Part shown: in pieces, positions 8,252 through 17,195 of the stretch
How the letters are laid out: every line of letters begins with the position of its first letter
Position numbering within the stretch: the stretch's first letter is position 1
NCBI RefSeq assembly: GCF_900113705.1
Contig: NZ_FOQI01000024.1
Location: 1-57,289, forward strand
Length of the DNA stretch: 57,289 bases
Source: Collimonas sp. OK307
GTDB taxonomy: Bacteria > Pseudomonadota > Gammaproteobacteria > Burkholderiales > Burkholderiaceae_D
Direction of reading: 5' to 3'
Program-made: the position numbers and the translations under genes
Notes under the pieces: generated by a model
Told to the model about the DNA's origin: nothing
The model's database searches: none
The model's input: the letters and a program-made list of their open reading frames with translations, nothing else

Positions 8252-9295
8252 ATGTCAATCTCCGATCAAGAAGCTCTGTTGCGCTGCATCGAGCATCGTG
8301 AAATCTTTCACGATGAAATGCTGTCGCTGTTCCGTCGCATCATGAAGGGCGAAATGTCGCCGCTCATGATTGCGGCGCTGACCATGGGCCTGCGCGTCAA
8401 AAAAGAAACCATCGGCGAGATCGCCGCGGCCGCGCAAGTCATGCGCGAATTCGCCACACCCGTGCCCTGCCGCGACACCGCCAACCTGGTCGATATCGTC
8501 GGCACCGGCGGCGATGGTGCGCAAACCTTCAATATTTCAACCGCCTCGATGTTTGTTGCTGCTGCTGCCGGCGCCCGTGTGGCCAAGCATGGCGGCCGTA
8601 GCGTATCGTCGTCGTCCGGCAGTGCCGATGTGCTGGAATCGTTCGGCGCCAATATCAACCTGACGCCGGCCCAGGTGGCAGAATCGATAGAGCAGACCGG
8701 CATCGGTTTCATGTTCGCGCCGAATCACCACGCGGCAATGAAACATGCCGCGCCGGTGCGCAAAGAATTGGGTGTGCGTACCATTTTCAATATCCTTGGG
8801 CCTTTGACCAATCCGGCCGGCGCGCCGAATATCCTGATGGGCGTGTTCCACCCCGATCTGGTCGGGATCCAGGTGCGCGTGCTGCAACGCCTGGGCGCGC
8901 AACATGCCATCGTGGTGTGGGGGCGCGATAATATGGACGAAGTCTCACTGGGCGCCGGCACCATGGTGGGCGAACTGGTGAACGGTGAAATTCGCGAATA
9001 CGAAATCCATCCTGAAGATTTTGGCATGCAAATGATTGCCAGCCGCAATCTGAAAGTATCCAACTCGACAGAGTCGAAACAAAGAGTGCTGGAAGCACTT
9101 GAAGACCAGCCTGGCCCGGCACGCGATATCGTCGCCATCAACGCCGGCGCCGCTTTGTACGCAGCCGGTGTCGCCAGTTCGATTGCCGATGGATTGGATA
9201 AGGCGCGCGCTGTTCTCGCTTCGGGTGCCGCCAAAGCAAAACTCGATCAGTTCGTGCAAGCCACGCAAGCCATCGCCGCCACCGGCCGATCATAA
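8252..9295 (+). CDS. trpD: Anthranilate phosphoribosyltransferase
   Basis: Transfers phosphoribose from PRPP to anthranilate, the second step of the pathway. The 347-residue protein has the small N-terminal helical domain and a large alpha/beta domain. The PRPP loop [32 protein letters not shown] and the metal-site segment DEVSL are visible. An AAGGA Shine-Dalgarno precedes the ATG. It is separate from TrpG, unlike the fused enterobacterial form. The 36-nt gap to trpC supports one operon. Confidence 0.97.
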   Translation: MSISDQEALLRCIEHREIFHDEMLSLFRRIMKGEMSPLMIAALTMGLRVKKETIGEIAAAAQVMREFATPVPCRDTANLVDIVGTGGDGAQTFNISTASMFVAAAAGARVAKHGGRSVSSSSGSADVLESFGANINLTPAQVAESIEQTGIGFMFAPNHHAAMKHAAPVRKELGVRTIFNILGPLTNPAGAPNILMGVFHPDLVGIQVRVLQRLGAQHAIVVWGRDNMDEVSLGAGTMVGELVNGEIREYEIHPEDFGMQMIASRNLKVSNSTESKQRVLEALEDQPGPARDIVAINAGAALYAAGVASSIADGLDKARAVLASGAAKAKLDQFVQATQAIAATGRS

Positions 9296-9331
9296 CCGCG
9301 GTTAGAGAAAACGCCGTAAAGGATAAGTACC

Positions 9332-10135
9332 ATGTCAGATATTTTGAATAAGATCCTCGCCGTCAAAGCGGATGAAGTTGCCGCGGCAAAAAAACAGCAA
9401 GATTTTGCCAGCCTGCGCCGTGACGTCGAGTCCGATGCAGAGGCGCGCGCCGGTTTGCGGGCTTACGAAGCTGCCCTGCGCGCAAAAATTGCAGCGGGCC
9501 ATGCCGGCGTGATTGCCGAAGTCAAGAAGGCATCGCCGTCCAAAGGCGTGATTCGAGCAGATTTCCGGCCAGCCGAGATTGCTGCCGACTACGCAGCGCA
9601 CGGCGCGGCTTGCTTGTCGGTGCTTACCGATATCCAGTTTTTCCAAGGCGCACCCGAATACCTGCAACAAGCGCGCGCCGCATGCGCCCTGCCTGTCCTG
9701 CGCAAAGATTTCATGATCGATCCGTATCAGGTCTATCAAGCCCGCTCATGGGGCGCCGATGCTATCTTGCTGATCGTCGCCGCCCTGGATCATGGCTTGA
9801 TGGCGGAAATGGAAGCTGTTGCCCATGAGCTTGGCATGAGCGTGCTGGTGGAAGTGCACAACGCGGAAGAACTGCAAGCGGCGCTGAAACTGAAAACCGC
9901 CCTGCTCGGCATCAATAACCGTAATCTGCGTACTTTCGACACTTCGCTGCAAAACACGCTGGGCTTGTTGCCGCAGATACCGGCGGACAAGCTGGTAGTG
10001 ACTGAATCCGGGATTCACACCCGGGACGACGTCAAACTCATGCGCGACGCCAACGTCAACGCATTCCTGGTGGGCGAAGCATTCATGCGCGCGCCGCAGC
10101 CGGGTGTCGAATTGGGCCGCCTGTTCGACAATTGA
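9332..10135 (+). CDS. trpC: Indole-3-glycerol phosphate synthase
   Basis: Closes the ring of 1-(o-carboxyphenylamino)-1-deoxyribulose 5-phosphate to indole-3-glycerol phosphate. It is a 267-residue TIM barrel carrying the catalytic lysine segments [10 protein letters not shown] and LRKDFMID, the INNRNL strand and [11 protein letters not shown] near the phosphate site. It is monofunctional, not fused to TrpF, as is usual in Betaproteobacteria. AAAGGA lies before the ATG. Last gene of trpGDC; trpF, trpB and trpA are not in the window. Its stop lies 12 nt from the stop of the convergent MetQ-like gene. Confidence 0.97.
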   Translation: MSDILNKILAVKADEVAAAKKQQDFASLRRDVESDAEARAGLRAYEAALRAKIAAGHAGVIAEVKKASPSKGVIRADFRPAEIAADYAAHGAACLSVLTDIQFFQGAPEYLQQARAACALPVLRKDFMIDPYQVYQARSWGADAILLIVAALDHGLMAEMEAVAHELGMSVLVEVHNAEELQAALKLKTALLGINNRNLRTFDTSLQNTLGLLPQIPADKLVVTESGIHTRDDVKLMRDANVNAFLVGEAFMRAPQPGVELGRLFDN

Positions 10136-10147
10136 TCAGAATTCGGA

Positions 10148-10951
10148 TCAGAATGCGGGAATCAGGGAACCCTTGAATTCCGCTTCGATAAACTGCCGCA
10201 CCTGCTCCGACTGATAAGCTTTGACCAGTTTCTTCACCCAAGGCTTGTCTTTATCTTCCGCCCGCGTAGCAATCAGATTGGCATACGGTCCTTTGGCATC
10301 CTCAACCGCAATCGCATCGCGCTGCAATGACAAACCCGCTTTCACCGCGTAGTCGTTATTCACCGACGCCGCTGCCAGGTCATCCAGCGAGCGCGGCAAT
10401 TGCGCGGCATCCAGTTCCACCAGTTTCAGTTTCTTCGGATTCGATATCACATCCAGCGACGTCGCATTGATTCCGTTCTCGCCAACTCCCGCCTTCAATT
10501 TGATCAAACCCGCTTTCTGCAACAATAGCAGGGCCCGATTGCCATTGGATGGATCGTTCTGGATGCCTATGCTCGCGCCTTGCGGCAACTGATCGACGTT
10601 CCTGTATTTCTTCGAATAGATTCCCAGCGGCGCCGTGATGGTCAGGGCCACCGGCACGATCTTGTAACCCCTGGCTTTGATCTGGCTATCGAGGAAAGGT
10701 TTATGCTGGAAAGCATTGGCATCCAGATCGCCGGCGGCCAGTGCTTCATTCGGCTGCAGATAGTCGCTGAAGGTGATGATCTGGATATCCAGGCCGTCGC
10801 GCGCAGCCACTTTCTTTACCACTTCAAAAGTCTGCTCGGCATTGCCGACCGAGACACCCACCTTGATCCGGGTCTTGTCCTGCGCGTGGGTAACAGTGAC
10901 GCTGGCCGCCAGCAACAGTAGCGGTAATGTCTTGAGGATGAGGCGACGCAT
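10148..10951 (-). CDS. MetQ/NlpA-family substrate-binding protein
   Basis: Periplasmic binding component of the type that serves the MetNI D/L-methionine importer. The 267-residue product has a signal peptide (MRRLILKTLPLLLLAASV...THA) and the NLPA fold, with VGVSVGNAEQTFEVVKKVA, NEALAAGDLDANAFQHKPFL, the GASIGIQNDPSNGNRALLLLQ stretch and KLVELDAAQLPRSLDD. The start is set at 10951 because GGAG lies 7 nt before that ATG; an upstream in-frame start would spoil the signal peptide. Two oddities: there is no lipobox cysteine, so it should be a soluble periplasmic protein, and no metN or metI is adjacent. Methionine as ligand is a family inference. Confidence 0.88.
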   Translation of the reverse strand: MRRLILKTLPLLLLAASVTVTHAQDKTRIKVGVSVGNAEQTFEVVKKVAARDGLDIQIITFSDYLQPNEALAAGDLDANAFQHKPFLDSQIKARGYKIVPVALTITAPLGIYSKKYRNVDQLPQGASIGIQNDPSNGNRALLLLQKAGLIKLKAGVGENGINATSLDVISNPKKLKLVELDAAQLPRSLDDLAAASVNNDYAVKAGLSLQRDAIAVEDAKGPYANLIATRAEDKDKPWVKKLVKAYQSEQVRQFIEAEFKGSLIPAF

Positions 10952-11173
10952 TTTTTCTCCGTGGATGAGATGCTGACAATAAAACACAATCTTCACACAG
11001 GCTTCGACAATTGCTAACGAACGATTTCGCATGTCGATATGTCCTAGACATATGCTTCAGATGTTGACTGACCGAGAGTCATTTCCAATTTATCCATATA
11101 ATGGAAATGCAATGAAACCGGCTCGAAAACAACACGACAACACCCATGACCGAAGTATTTTTGGAGGTTTTTG

Positions 11174-13072
11174 ATGCGTTCGATTTATCAAGTGGTTACC
11201 GCAACATGTTTCAGTTTTTCCATACTTGGCGGAGATACGTTGGCGGCTAGCCAGCAAAAGCAGTATTCAGTGCGCGACTTCTTCCGCAATCCCGAGCAAA
11301 GCGGATTCCAGATCTCCCCCAACGGTAAATACATCAGCTTCATGCAGCCTTGGGAAGGACGCATGAACATCTTCGTCAAAACTGTCGATTCTGATGCCGC
11401 GCCGCAGCGCATCACCTCGGAGAAAGCACGCGACATCAGCGGTTATTTCTGGAAAGGCGACGACCACCTCCTGTTTGCCAAGGATTTCGGCGGCGATGAA
11501 AATTTTCACGTGGTATCCGTGGGCCGCGACGGTGATGGCCTCAAAGACTTGACGCCGTATCCGAAGGTGCGGGCCCAGATTGTCGATGACCTGGAGGACA
11601 ATAAAGAAGAAATACTGGTCAGCCACAACAAACGCGACGCAGAAGTGTTCGATGTCTATCGCGTCAACGTCAGGACCGGCGCTGAAAAATTGGTGGCGCA
11701 AAACCCTGGCACCATCCAATCGTGGATTACCGATCACGACGGCAAGGTGCGCGCCGCGACCACTTCCGACGGCGTCAACACCAGCCTGTTGTATCGCGCG
11801 ACGGAAAGCGAGCCGTTCAAAACCGTGCTGACGACTTCCTTCAAGGATTCGGTCAGCCCGCTGTTCTTCACCTTCGACAACAAGAAGCTCTACGCATCGT
11901 CCAACCTCGGTCGCGACAAGCAGGCGATCGTCATCCTCGATCCGGAAACGGCCAAGGAAGAACAGGTGCTGTACGAAAATCATGAAGTCGACGTCGACGG
12001 ACTTTCCTACTCGAAGAAACGCAAGGTGTTGACCGATATCAGCTACACCACCTGGAAAACCCAATACAAATTCCTCGATCCGCAAAGCGAAGCCTTGCAC
12101 AAAATCCTGCAAGAAAAACTGCCAGGCTATGAAGTCATCACGCAGTCGCACACCAAGGACGAATCGAAGTGGATAGTGGCGGCCTACAATGACCGTACCC
12201 AAGGCAGCCGCTACCTGTTCGACAGCAAGGCCGGCACGCTGACCAAGCTGGCCGATATCAATCCGGCCATCGCCGAACACGATATGGCGGTGATGAAGCC
12301 GGTGCAATACAAGGCGCGCGACGGCTTGCTCATCAACGGCTACCTGACGCTGCCGCTCGGCAAAGATCCGAAAAACCTGCCGGTGATCATCAACCCGCAT
12401 GGCGGCCCGTGGGTGCGCGATGTGTGGGGCTACAACCCCGAAGTGCAACTATTGGCGAACCGTGGCTACGCCGTGCTGCAGATGAACTACCGCGGCTCGA
12501 CCGGATACGGCCGCGAGTTCTGGGAAGCGTCGTTCAAGCAATGGGGCAAAACCATGCAGGATGACATCACCGATGGCGTGCAATGGCTGGTTCAACAAGG
12601 CATCGCCGATCCCAGGCGGGTAGCGATCTACGGCGGTTCGTACGGCGGATATGCGACGCTGGCCGGAGTCACCTTCACCCCGGATCTGTACGCGGCGGCA
12701 GTCGACTATGTCGGTGTCTCGAATATGTTCACCTTCATGAAAACCATCCCGCCGTACTGGAAACCGTTCCTCGACCAGATGTATGAAATGGTCGGCGATC
12801 CGGTCAAGGACAAGGACTTGCTGACGGCAGTCTCACCCGCCTTGCACACTGACCGCATCAAGACACCGTTGTTCGTTGCCCAAGGCGCCAACGATCCGCG
12901 CGTCAACAAGGCTGAATCCGACCAGATCGTCGAAAGCCTGCGCAAGCGCGGCGTGCCGGTCGAATACATGGTGAAGGATAACGAAGGCCACGGTTTTCAC
13001 AACGAGGAAAATCGCTTTGAGTTTTATACCGCGATGGAAGGATTTTTAGCCAAACATCTGAAGCCGCAATAA
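11174..13072 (+). CDS. S9 family (prolyl oligopeptidase-like) serine peptidase
   Basis: A 632-residue exported peptidase, probably an acylaminoacyl- or dipeptidyl-peptidase-like enzyme acting on short peptides. It has a signal peptide (cleavage near LAA/S, residue 24), an N-terminal beta-propeller-type domain (about 30-370) and a C-terminal alpha/beta hydrolase domain. The catalytic triad is visible: Ser489 in GGSYGG, Asp574 in GANDPR and His606 in EGHGF. The NPHGGPW motif before the nucleophile is typical of S9 enzymes. GGAGG lies 6 nt before the ATG at 11174. It is monocistronic and followed by a hairpin. The exact substrate is not readable from sequence. Confidence 0.92.
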   Translation: MRSIYQVVTATCFSFSILGGDTLAASQQKQYSVRDFFRNPEQSGFQISPNGKYISFMQPWEGRMNIFVKTVDSDAAPQRITSEKARDISGYFWKGDDHLLFAKDFGGDENFHVVSVGRDGDGLKDLTPYPKVRAQIVDDLEDNKEEILVSHNKRDAEVFDVYRVNVRTGAEKLVAQNPGTIQSWITDHDGKVRAATTSDGVNTSLLYRATESEPFKTVLTTSFKDSVSPLFFTFDNKKLYASSNLGRDKQAIVILDPETAKEEQVLYENHEVDVDGLSYSKKRKVLTDISYTTWKTQYKFLDPQSEALHKILQEKLPGYEVITQSHTKDESKWIVAAYNDRTQGSRYLFDSKAGTLTKLADINPAIAEHDMAVMKPVQYKARDGLLINGYLTLPLGKDPKNLPVIINPHGGPWVRDVWGYNPEVQLLANRGYAVLQMNYRGSTGYGREFWEASFKQWGKTMQDDITDGVQWLVQQGIADPRRVAIYGGSYGGYATLAGVTFTPDLYAAAVDYVGVSNMFTFMKTIPPYWKPFLDQMYEMVGDPVKDKDLLTAVSPALHTDRIKTPLFVAQGANDPRVNKAESDQIVESLRKRGVPVEYMVKDNEGHGFHNEENRFEFYTAMEGFLAKHLKPQ

Positions 13073-13111
13073 AGATCCGGCGCTAAGTAACGCCGAATAG
13101 CTGACCATGAA

Positions 13112-13145
13112 AATGGCGGATGACTGGAAACGGACGTCCGCCATT
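13112..13145. terminator. Hairpin downstream of the S9 peptidase
   Basis: AATGGCGGA (13112-13120) pairs with TCCGCCATT (13137-13145), 9 bp with a 16-nt loop, followed by TTCTTGTTT on the plus strand. It lies 40 nt after the peptidase stop. The T-tract is broken, so efficiency is uncertain. Confidence 0.5.
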
Positions 13146-13294
13146 CTTGTTTCCAATGTTGTTACCCGGAGAATCGCTATTCCGGTCTTGTCGACAAATA
13201 GGGATTTAGCATGTTTATTAAAACGGCGAATTTAATGAATATAGAATAAATCCTTATATAACAATGCGTTACGAGAATTTTCTTCCCAATCGAA

Positions 13295-13321
13295 TTGAAA
13301 ATTTATTTTTTTTACTATACA
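13295..13321 (+). promoter_or_regulatory. Candidate promoter of the LacI-type regulator
   Basis: TTGAAA (13295-13300) and TATACA (13316-13321), 15 nt apart and separated by a nearly pure A/T tract, lie 80 nt before the regulator start in a strongly A/T-rich gap (13200-13320). The spacing is short, so this is tentative. No clear palindromic LacI operator was identified. Confidence 0.35.
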
Positions 13322-13401
13322 GTGCTACCGAATGAAAACAATCCTGGGAAGTAGCGACGCCAACTCAGGAAAATGCATGCGTCAACCCGGGGAAGGGAAT
13401 C

Positions 13402-14382
13402 ATGAGACCAACAATTCGGGATATCGCAGCGGTAGCAAAAGTATCCATCGGCACCGTATCGCGTGCCCTGAAAAAGCAACCTGGCTTGACCGAAGAAACA
13501 CGCCTGCACGTACAGAAAATTGCGGCACAACTTGGTTACAACGAATCTAATCTGCGCCACGGAAGAATCCGACGGCTGACCTTCCTGCTACATCGCCAGC
13601 ACAGCAATTTCGTCGCCAGCCCGTTTTTTTCGCATGTGTTGCATGGCGTGGAAAGCGCCTGCCGCGAACGCGGCATCGTGCCAACCGTGCTGTCCATCGG
13701 CCCCGCCGACAATGTGATGGAACAGATCCGCCTGCATGAACCAGACGCGCTGGCGGTAGCCGGATTCATGGAACCGGAAGTATTGGCATTACTGACCAGG
13801 ACCGGCAAGCCGGTGGTATTGATCGATTTGAGCGCGCCCGGCTTCCGCTCGGTCATTTCAGACAATCTGGGCGGCGCACTGGCCGCCACCCGCCATCTGA
13901 TAGAACTTGGCCGCCAACGACTGGCCTTCATCAGCGGGCCGTTGTCTCACTACAGCGTTTCGCAACGCGCGCTAGGCTATCGTCAGGCGTTATTCGAAGC
14001 AGGCCGCTTGTTCGACCCGCGCCTGGAGATCACCCTGCCTTCAGACCCGGAATTTCATCTGCATGCGGCCGCCGCGATGCAGCGCTTGCTGCAATCCGAT
14101 ACGCCGCCCGATGCCGTGTTTTGCTATAACGATGTCACCGCACTAGCCGTCATGAATGTTTGCCAGGCGCGTGGCCTGAGAATTCCTGAAGATATTGCGA
14201 TTGTCGGCTTCGACAATATCGACGCCGCCACCAGCTCCACCCCGCCGCTTACCACGCTGGCGGTAGACAAAGAAGCGATGGGCAGGATGGGTATCAAGTT
14301 ATTGCTGGAAGATGCTCCGGCACAACCCCAGGTGGTGTTGCCAGCGGAACTGGTCCAGCGTGCCAGTACACTTGGCAACTGA
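13402..14382 (+). CDS. LacI-family transcriptional regulator
   Basis: A 326-residue repressor-type protein. The N-terminal helix-turn-helix and hinge helix occupy residues 3-50 (TIRDIAAVAKVSIGTVSRAL, then AAQLGYNES). They are followed by a periplasmic-binding-protein-like sugar domain with the usual segments VISDNLGGALAATRHLIELG, GPLSHYSVSQRALGY, FCYNDVTALAVM and IAIVGFDNIDAATSSTPPLTT. GGGAAGGGA precedes the ATG. It is convergent with the OprB-type porin gene, so regulation of that porin or of a distant sugar operon is possible but not shown. Ligand unknown. Confidence 0.92.
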   Translation: MRPTIRDIAAVAKVSIGTVSRALKKQPGLTEETRLHVQKIAAQLGYNESNLRHGRIRRLTFLLHRQHSNFVASPFFSHVLHGVESACRERGIVPTVLSIGPADNVMEQIRLHEPDALAVAGFMEPEVLALLTRTGKPVVLIDLSAPGFRSVISDNLGGALAATRHLIELGRQRLAFISGPLSHYSVSQRALGYRQALFEAGRLFDPRLEITLPSDPEFHLHAAAAMQRLLQSDTPPDAVFCYNDVTALAVMNVCQARGLRIPEDIAIVGFDNIDAATSSTPPLTTLAVDKEAMGRMGIKLLLEDAPAQPQVVLPAELVQRASTLGN

Positions 14383-14405
14383 TTACCAAAATACCAAAAG
14401 CCGGG

Positions 14406-15776
14406 CTAGAATTCCGCGTGCAGTCGCAGCGAGCCTACCGTTACCGGTCCGCGGTCGGCGTTATAAGCGGGATTATAAAAGCGCTGCAGATCGGCCGTTA
14501 ATGAAATGCCTTTCGACACGCTGAAACTGTAATAGGCTTCCAGGATGCGCTCCGGCCTGTAGTTCAACCGGCCGTCGCCGATAAATACGCCAAGACCGCC
14601 GGCTGCCAGATACTCTTGATGCGCTTTGCTTAATCCGTTTTGTATCAACGCCAGCCCGACCGTGTCATTTTCACGATGCCAACTGCTGCCCTTGACCGAG
14701 ATCCCGGTGCTCAAGGAGCGCTCGATTTCAGAAAACGAGTAGGTTTCCGTTTTGCCGTCGTTACGGCTGGCCCTGGCAAAAACGCCGATGTCGTCACTCA
14801 GGCTTTGTTCCAGGTTAACGCCATAGCCATACTTGATCTGGCCCGTGCGCACCGAAGCCACATCAGGCGTTCCACCGTTGAGCGCGGCGTAAGCCAAGGC
14901 ATCGGAAAAACTACCCATGATTTCCTTGTTACGGAAAAACAGCACACGCACTTTCCCAGGCTGAGCGCCGATCGTATGATCATGTTCCAGCTCGATCTGG
15001 TCGCCATGATATTTGGTCAGACGGGTATCCAGGCGCTGGCCGTTGGATTCCAGCGGCACCATGAAACGGCCGCCACGCAAAACCCAGTCGTCATAATAAT
15101 ATTCCGCCGCAGCGCCCCAGGTATAGCCACGCGTGTCGCCGGCATAATCGTAGGCGCCGTACGTCGACAATGCCCAGTTCAGAAACTGGGTGCGGCCATC
15201 ATGGGCATAAGCATTGCTGTCGAAGATATCGATGATGCTGAAGTTGCCCACGGTGAGCACCAGGCGCCGTTTGTCCACCATGCCGGCCAGTTGGTTTGGC
15301 GCCGATTCAAGCGCCTGCCTGTCGCCGCCGAAACCCCAGGTTTGGCGCAAGAACAATCTTGCACGGTAAAAGGTAGGATTCGGGCTGCTGCCCTTTTGCT
15401 GCTCCGAATTCATCATCCCGCCCAGGCCGGTCAGACCAGACATCGGCACAGCCTGCACCACTTCCGGATTGAAGTACAACTCGCCGCCGCGCCATGGCCG
15501 CACGCCCAGAAACAGCGTGCCGGAAAAGGAATAACCTTTTTCAGCCTGCGTGCCCAAGCTGTTTGGCCCCGAATAAGCCGCATCGAAAGAAGGCTTTTTT
15601 TGCCAGATATAGGTGGCCTGTCCTTTGACGCCCCAGGTCTCTTCCTCGACATCGTCGGCATGCGCAACGATCGGCACAGCTGTCGCGGCCATCAGCATCA
15701 GGCCAAGCCAAAGCCGGCTATTGGACCTGAACGTGAAATGGGGAGCAAATGCATGCACTAATTGTTTGCGTGACAT
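14406..15776 (-). CDS. OprB-type carbohydrate porin
   Basis: An outer-membrane beta-barrel protein expected to pass sugars. The 456-residue product has a long cationic signal region with a hydrophobic core (WLGLMLMAATAVPIVAHA) and a mature N-terminus DDVEEETWGVKGQATYIWQ. Alternating amphipathic strands follow, and the C-terminus ends in ...GSLRLHAEF, with the terminal Phe of the BAM recognition signal. Segments GELYFNPEVVQAVPMSGLTG and RLFLRQTWGFGG are typical of the OprB family. The ATG at 15776 is chosen although its Shine-Dalgarno is weak; the frame stays open 36 codons further upstream through a low-complexity repeat that is unlikely to be coding. Confidence 0.85.
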   Translation of the reverse strand: MSRKQLVHAFAPHFTFRSNSRLWLGLMLMAATAVPIVAHADDVEEETWGVKGQATYIWQKKPSFDAAYSGPNSLGTQAEKGYSFSGTLFLGVRPWRGGELYFNPEVVQAVPMSGLTGLGGMMNSEQQKGSSPNPTFYRARLFLRQTWGFGGDRQALESAPNQLAGMVDKRRLVLTVGNFSIIDIFDSNAYAHDGRTQFLNWALSTYGAYDYAGDTRGYTWGAAAEYYYDDWVLRGGRFMVPLESNGQRLDTRLTKYHGDQIELEHDHTIGAQPGKVRVLFFRNKEIMGSFSDALAYAALNGGTPDVASVRTGQIKYGYGVNLEQSLSDDIGVFARASRNDGKTETYSFSEIERSLSTGISVKGSSWHRENDTVGLALIQNGLSKAHQEYLAAGGLGVFIGDGRLNYRPERILEAYYSFSVSKGISLTADLQRFYNPAYNADRGPVTVGSLRLHAEF

Positions 15777-15898
15777 AAATTTTGAATACGGGTGGAATGC
15801 TGTGCAAGCGGGTTTCACGGAAAGGCTACGATAGTACAACACAGCGTCGCCAAAGGCCTCGCTGAAAGCCTCGCCGAAGGTCACGCTGGAAGCGCGTC

Positions 15899-16540
15899 CT
15901 AACGTGCAGTCTTGCCTGCCTCGACCAGCGCCGCCATGGCTAGCGACTCTTCGTCACCTTGCGCACGCAGGCCCTCAATCACCGTTGCCTGATTCTGCGC
16001 AGGCTGGTTCTGGCTAACCTTCCACTTGCCGGACAAGCGCGTAATCACAATCTCGATGCCGACAAGCGCGCCAATCAGTTTTTCCGTGTAGTCATGCGGC
16101 GCGTCGGAAAATTGCCAGGGCGCCGGGAAAGCCGCTTCATTGTGCGCGGTAAGCGCCGCCAGGTGCGCCGGCAGCCAGCTGGCGTCGTCGATGATGCGCA
16201 ACGTACCGTAGGCATGCGCGACGGCGTAATTCCAGGTCGGCACCACTTTGCCGGTTTCAGCCTTGGTCGCATACCAGTTCGGCGTGATATAAGCCTCCGG
16301 ACCATGGAATATCGCCAGCACTTCCACTTCTTTCCGGAAGTCCTGCCAGACCGGGTTAGCGCGCGCCACGTGTCCGTGCAAGGTACCAAAGGGCCCCGCT
16401 TCCGCTGACAACAGCAACGGAATGTGGTTGGCATTGAGGCCACCCGAGGAAAGCGTCACCAGTGTCGACAACGGCCGCGCACGAATCAGTTCATGCAGGA
16501 CTTCGATTCTCGGTTCGTCAAACTGTTTGGGTATGTACAT
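15899..16540 (-). CDS. FMN-binding PaiB-like protein
   Basis: A 213-residue protein of the FMN-binding split-barrel family related to Bacillus PaiB, annotated as a negative transcriptional regulator but structurally a flavin-reductase-like fold without a DNA-binding domain. Typical stretches are MYIPKQFDEPR at the start, HIPLLLSAEAGPFGTLHGHVARANP, FHGPEAYITPNWY and the WNYAVAHAYGTL segment. The start at 16540 matches homologues beginning MYIPKxF; the upstream extension looks non-coding. Alone between the porin and a GNAT gene on the same strand. Actual function is uncertain. Confidence 0.88.
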   Translation of the reverse strand: MYIPKQFDEPRIEVLHELIRARPLSTLVTLSSGGLNANHIPLLLSAEAGPFGTLHGHVARANPVWQDFRKEVEVLAIFHGPEAYITPNWYATKAETGKVVPTWNYAVAHAYGTLRIIDDASWLPAHLAALTAHNEAAFPAPWQFSDAPHDYTEKLIGALVGIEIVITRLSGKWKVSQNQPAQNQATVIEGLRAQGDEESLAMAALVEAGKTAR

Positions 16541-16647
16541 GATGGTATGGTGCGGCGCGCCGGTGTGAAGTGATGGATTAGCGAATTGACTATCAGCTAT
16601 GCGACTATAAACCATGCAAAGGTCTGCAGCTTGCTGCGGTGAACGAA

Positions 16648-17079
16648 TCAGCTCCCGTTCGCGTATACATTGGGCGCAAAACGTTCCATCAGCGCCTGTG
16701 GCTTGAGCGGCGCAGTGAAGCCGAATTTGGCGTACAGGCCGTGGGCGGTGCTGGTCGCCAGCATAAAGCGCCGCAATCCCTGCAGCCGGGGATGCTCCAT
16801 GATCGCGGCCATCAGCTCGGCGCTGTAACCCTTGCCGCGATGCTCGGCCAGTACGAAGACATCGACCAGGTAGGCAAACGTCGCGTAATCAGTGACGACG
16901 CGTGCGTAAGCTACTTGCGCAGGGCCGGAAAACAGGCCGAAATTCAAGGAGTGACGGATAGATTCTTCGACCGTGGCGAGCGGGATTCCGCGCGCCCATG
17001 TTGATTCTTCGGACAGGAAACGATGAATCAACGGCACATCCAATTCGGCTGGTTCGGTAGCAATACGCAGTTTTTCCAT
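16648..17079 (-). CDS. GNAT-family N-acetyltransferase
   Basis: A 143-residue acetyl-CoA-dependent acetyltransferase of the single-domain GNAT type. The acetyl-CoA loop is seen as LAEHRGKGYSAELMAAIM (Q/RxxGxG/A pattern) after the strand YLVDVFV, and the C-terminal motif HGLYAKFGF is typical. A tolerant N-terminus (MEKLRIATEPAELDVPLIHRFL) resembles the YafP/Eis-like small acetyltransferases found beside stress genes. The substrate is unknown. It lies 107 nt upstream of the PaiB-like gene on the same strand and may share its transcript. Confidence 0.85.
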   Translation of the reverse strand: MEKLRIATEPAELDVPLIHRFLSEESTWARGIPLATVEESIRHSLNFGLFSGPAQVAYARVVTDYATFAYLVDVFVLAEHRGKGYSAELMAAIMEHPRLQGLRRFMLATSTAHGLYAKFGFTAPLKPQALMERFAPNVYANGS

Positions 17080-17153
17080 CGGGCGATTCTTTCTACTTAC
17101 TTTCTGTTTAATTGCGGAGAAATACGTGCTACTAAATTAGCATACTCCCGAAT

Positions 17154-17180
17154 GAAAAACAGCGCCTTGTCGGCGCTGTA
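17154..17180 (-). terminator. Intrinsic terminator after the symporter gene
   Basis: On the minus strand ACAGCGCC pairs with GGCGCTGT (17179-17172 with 17166-17159; 8 bp, 5-nt loop), followed by TTTTTC. It lies 16 nt after the symporter stop and is a good intrinsic terminator. Confidence 0.75.
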
Positions 17181-17195
17181 TCTAAGTCACATATT

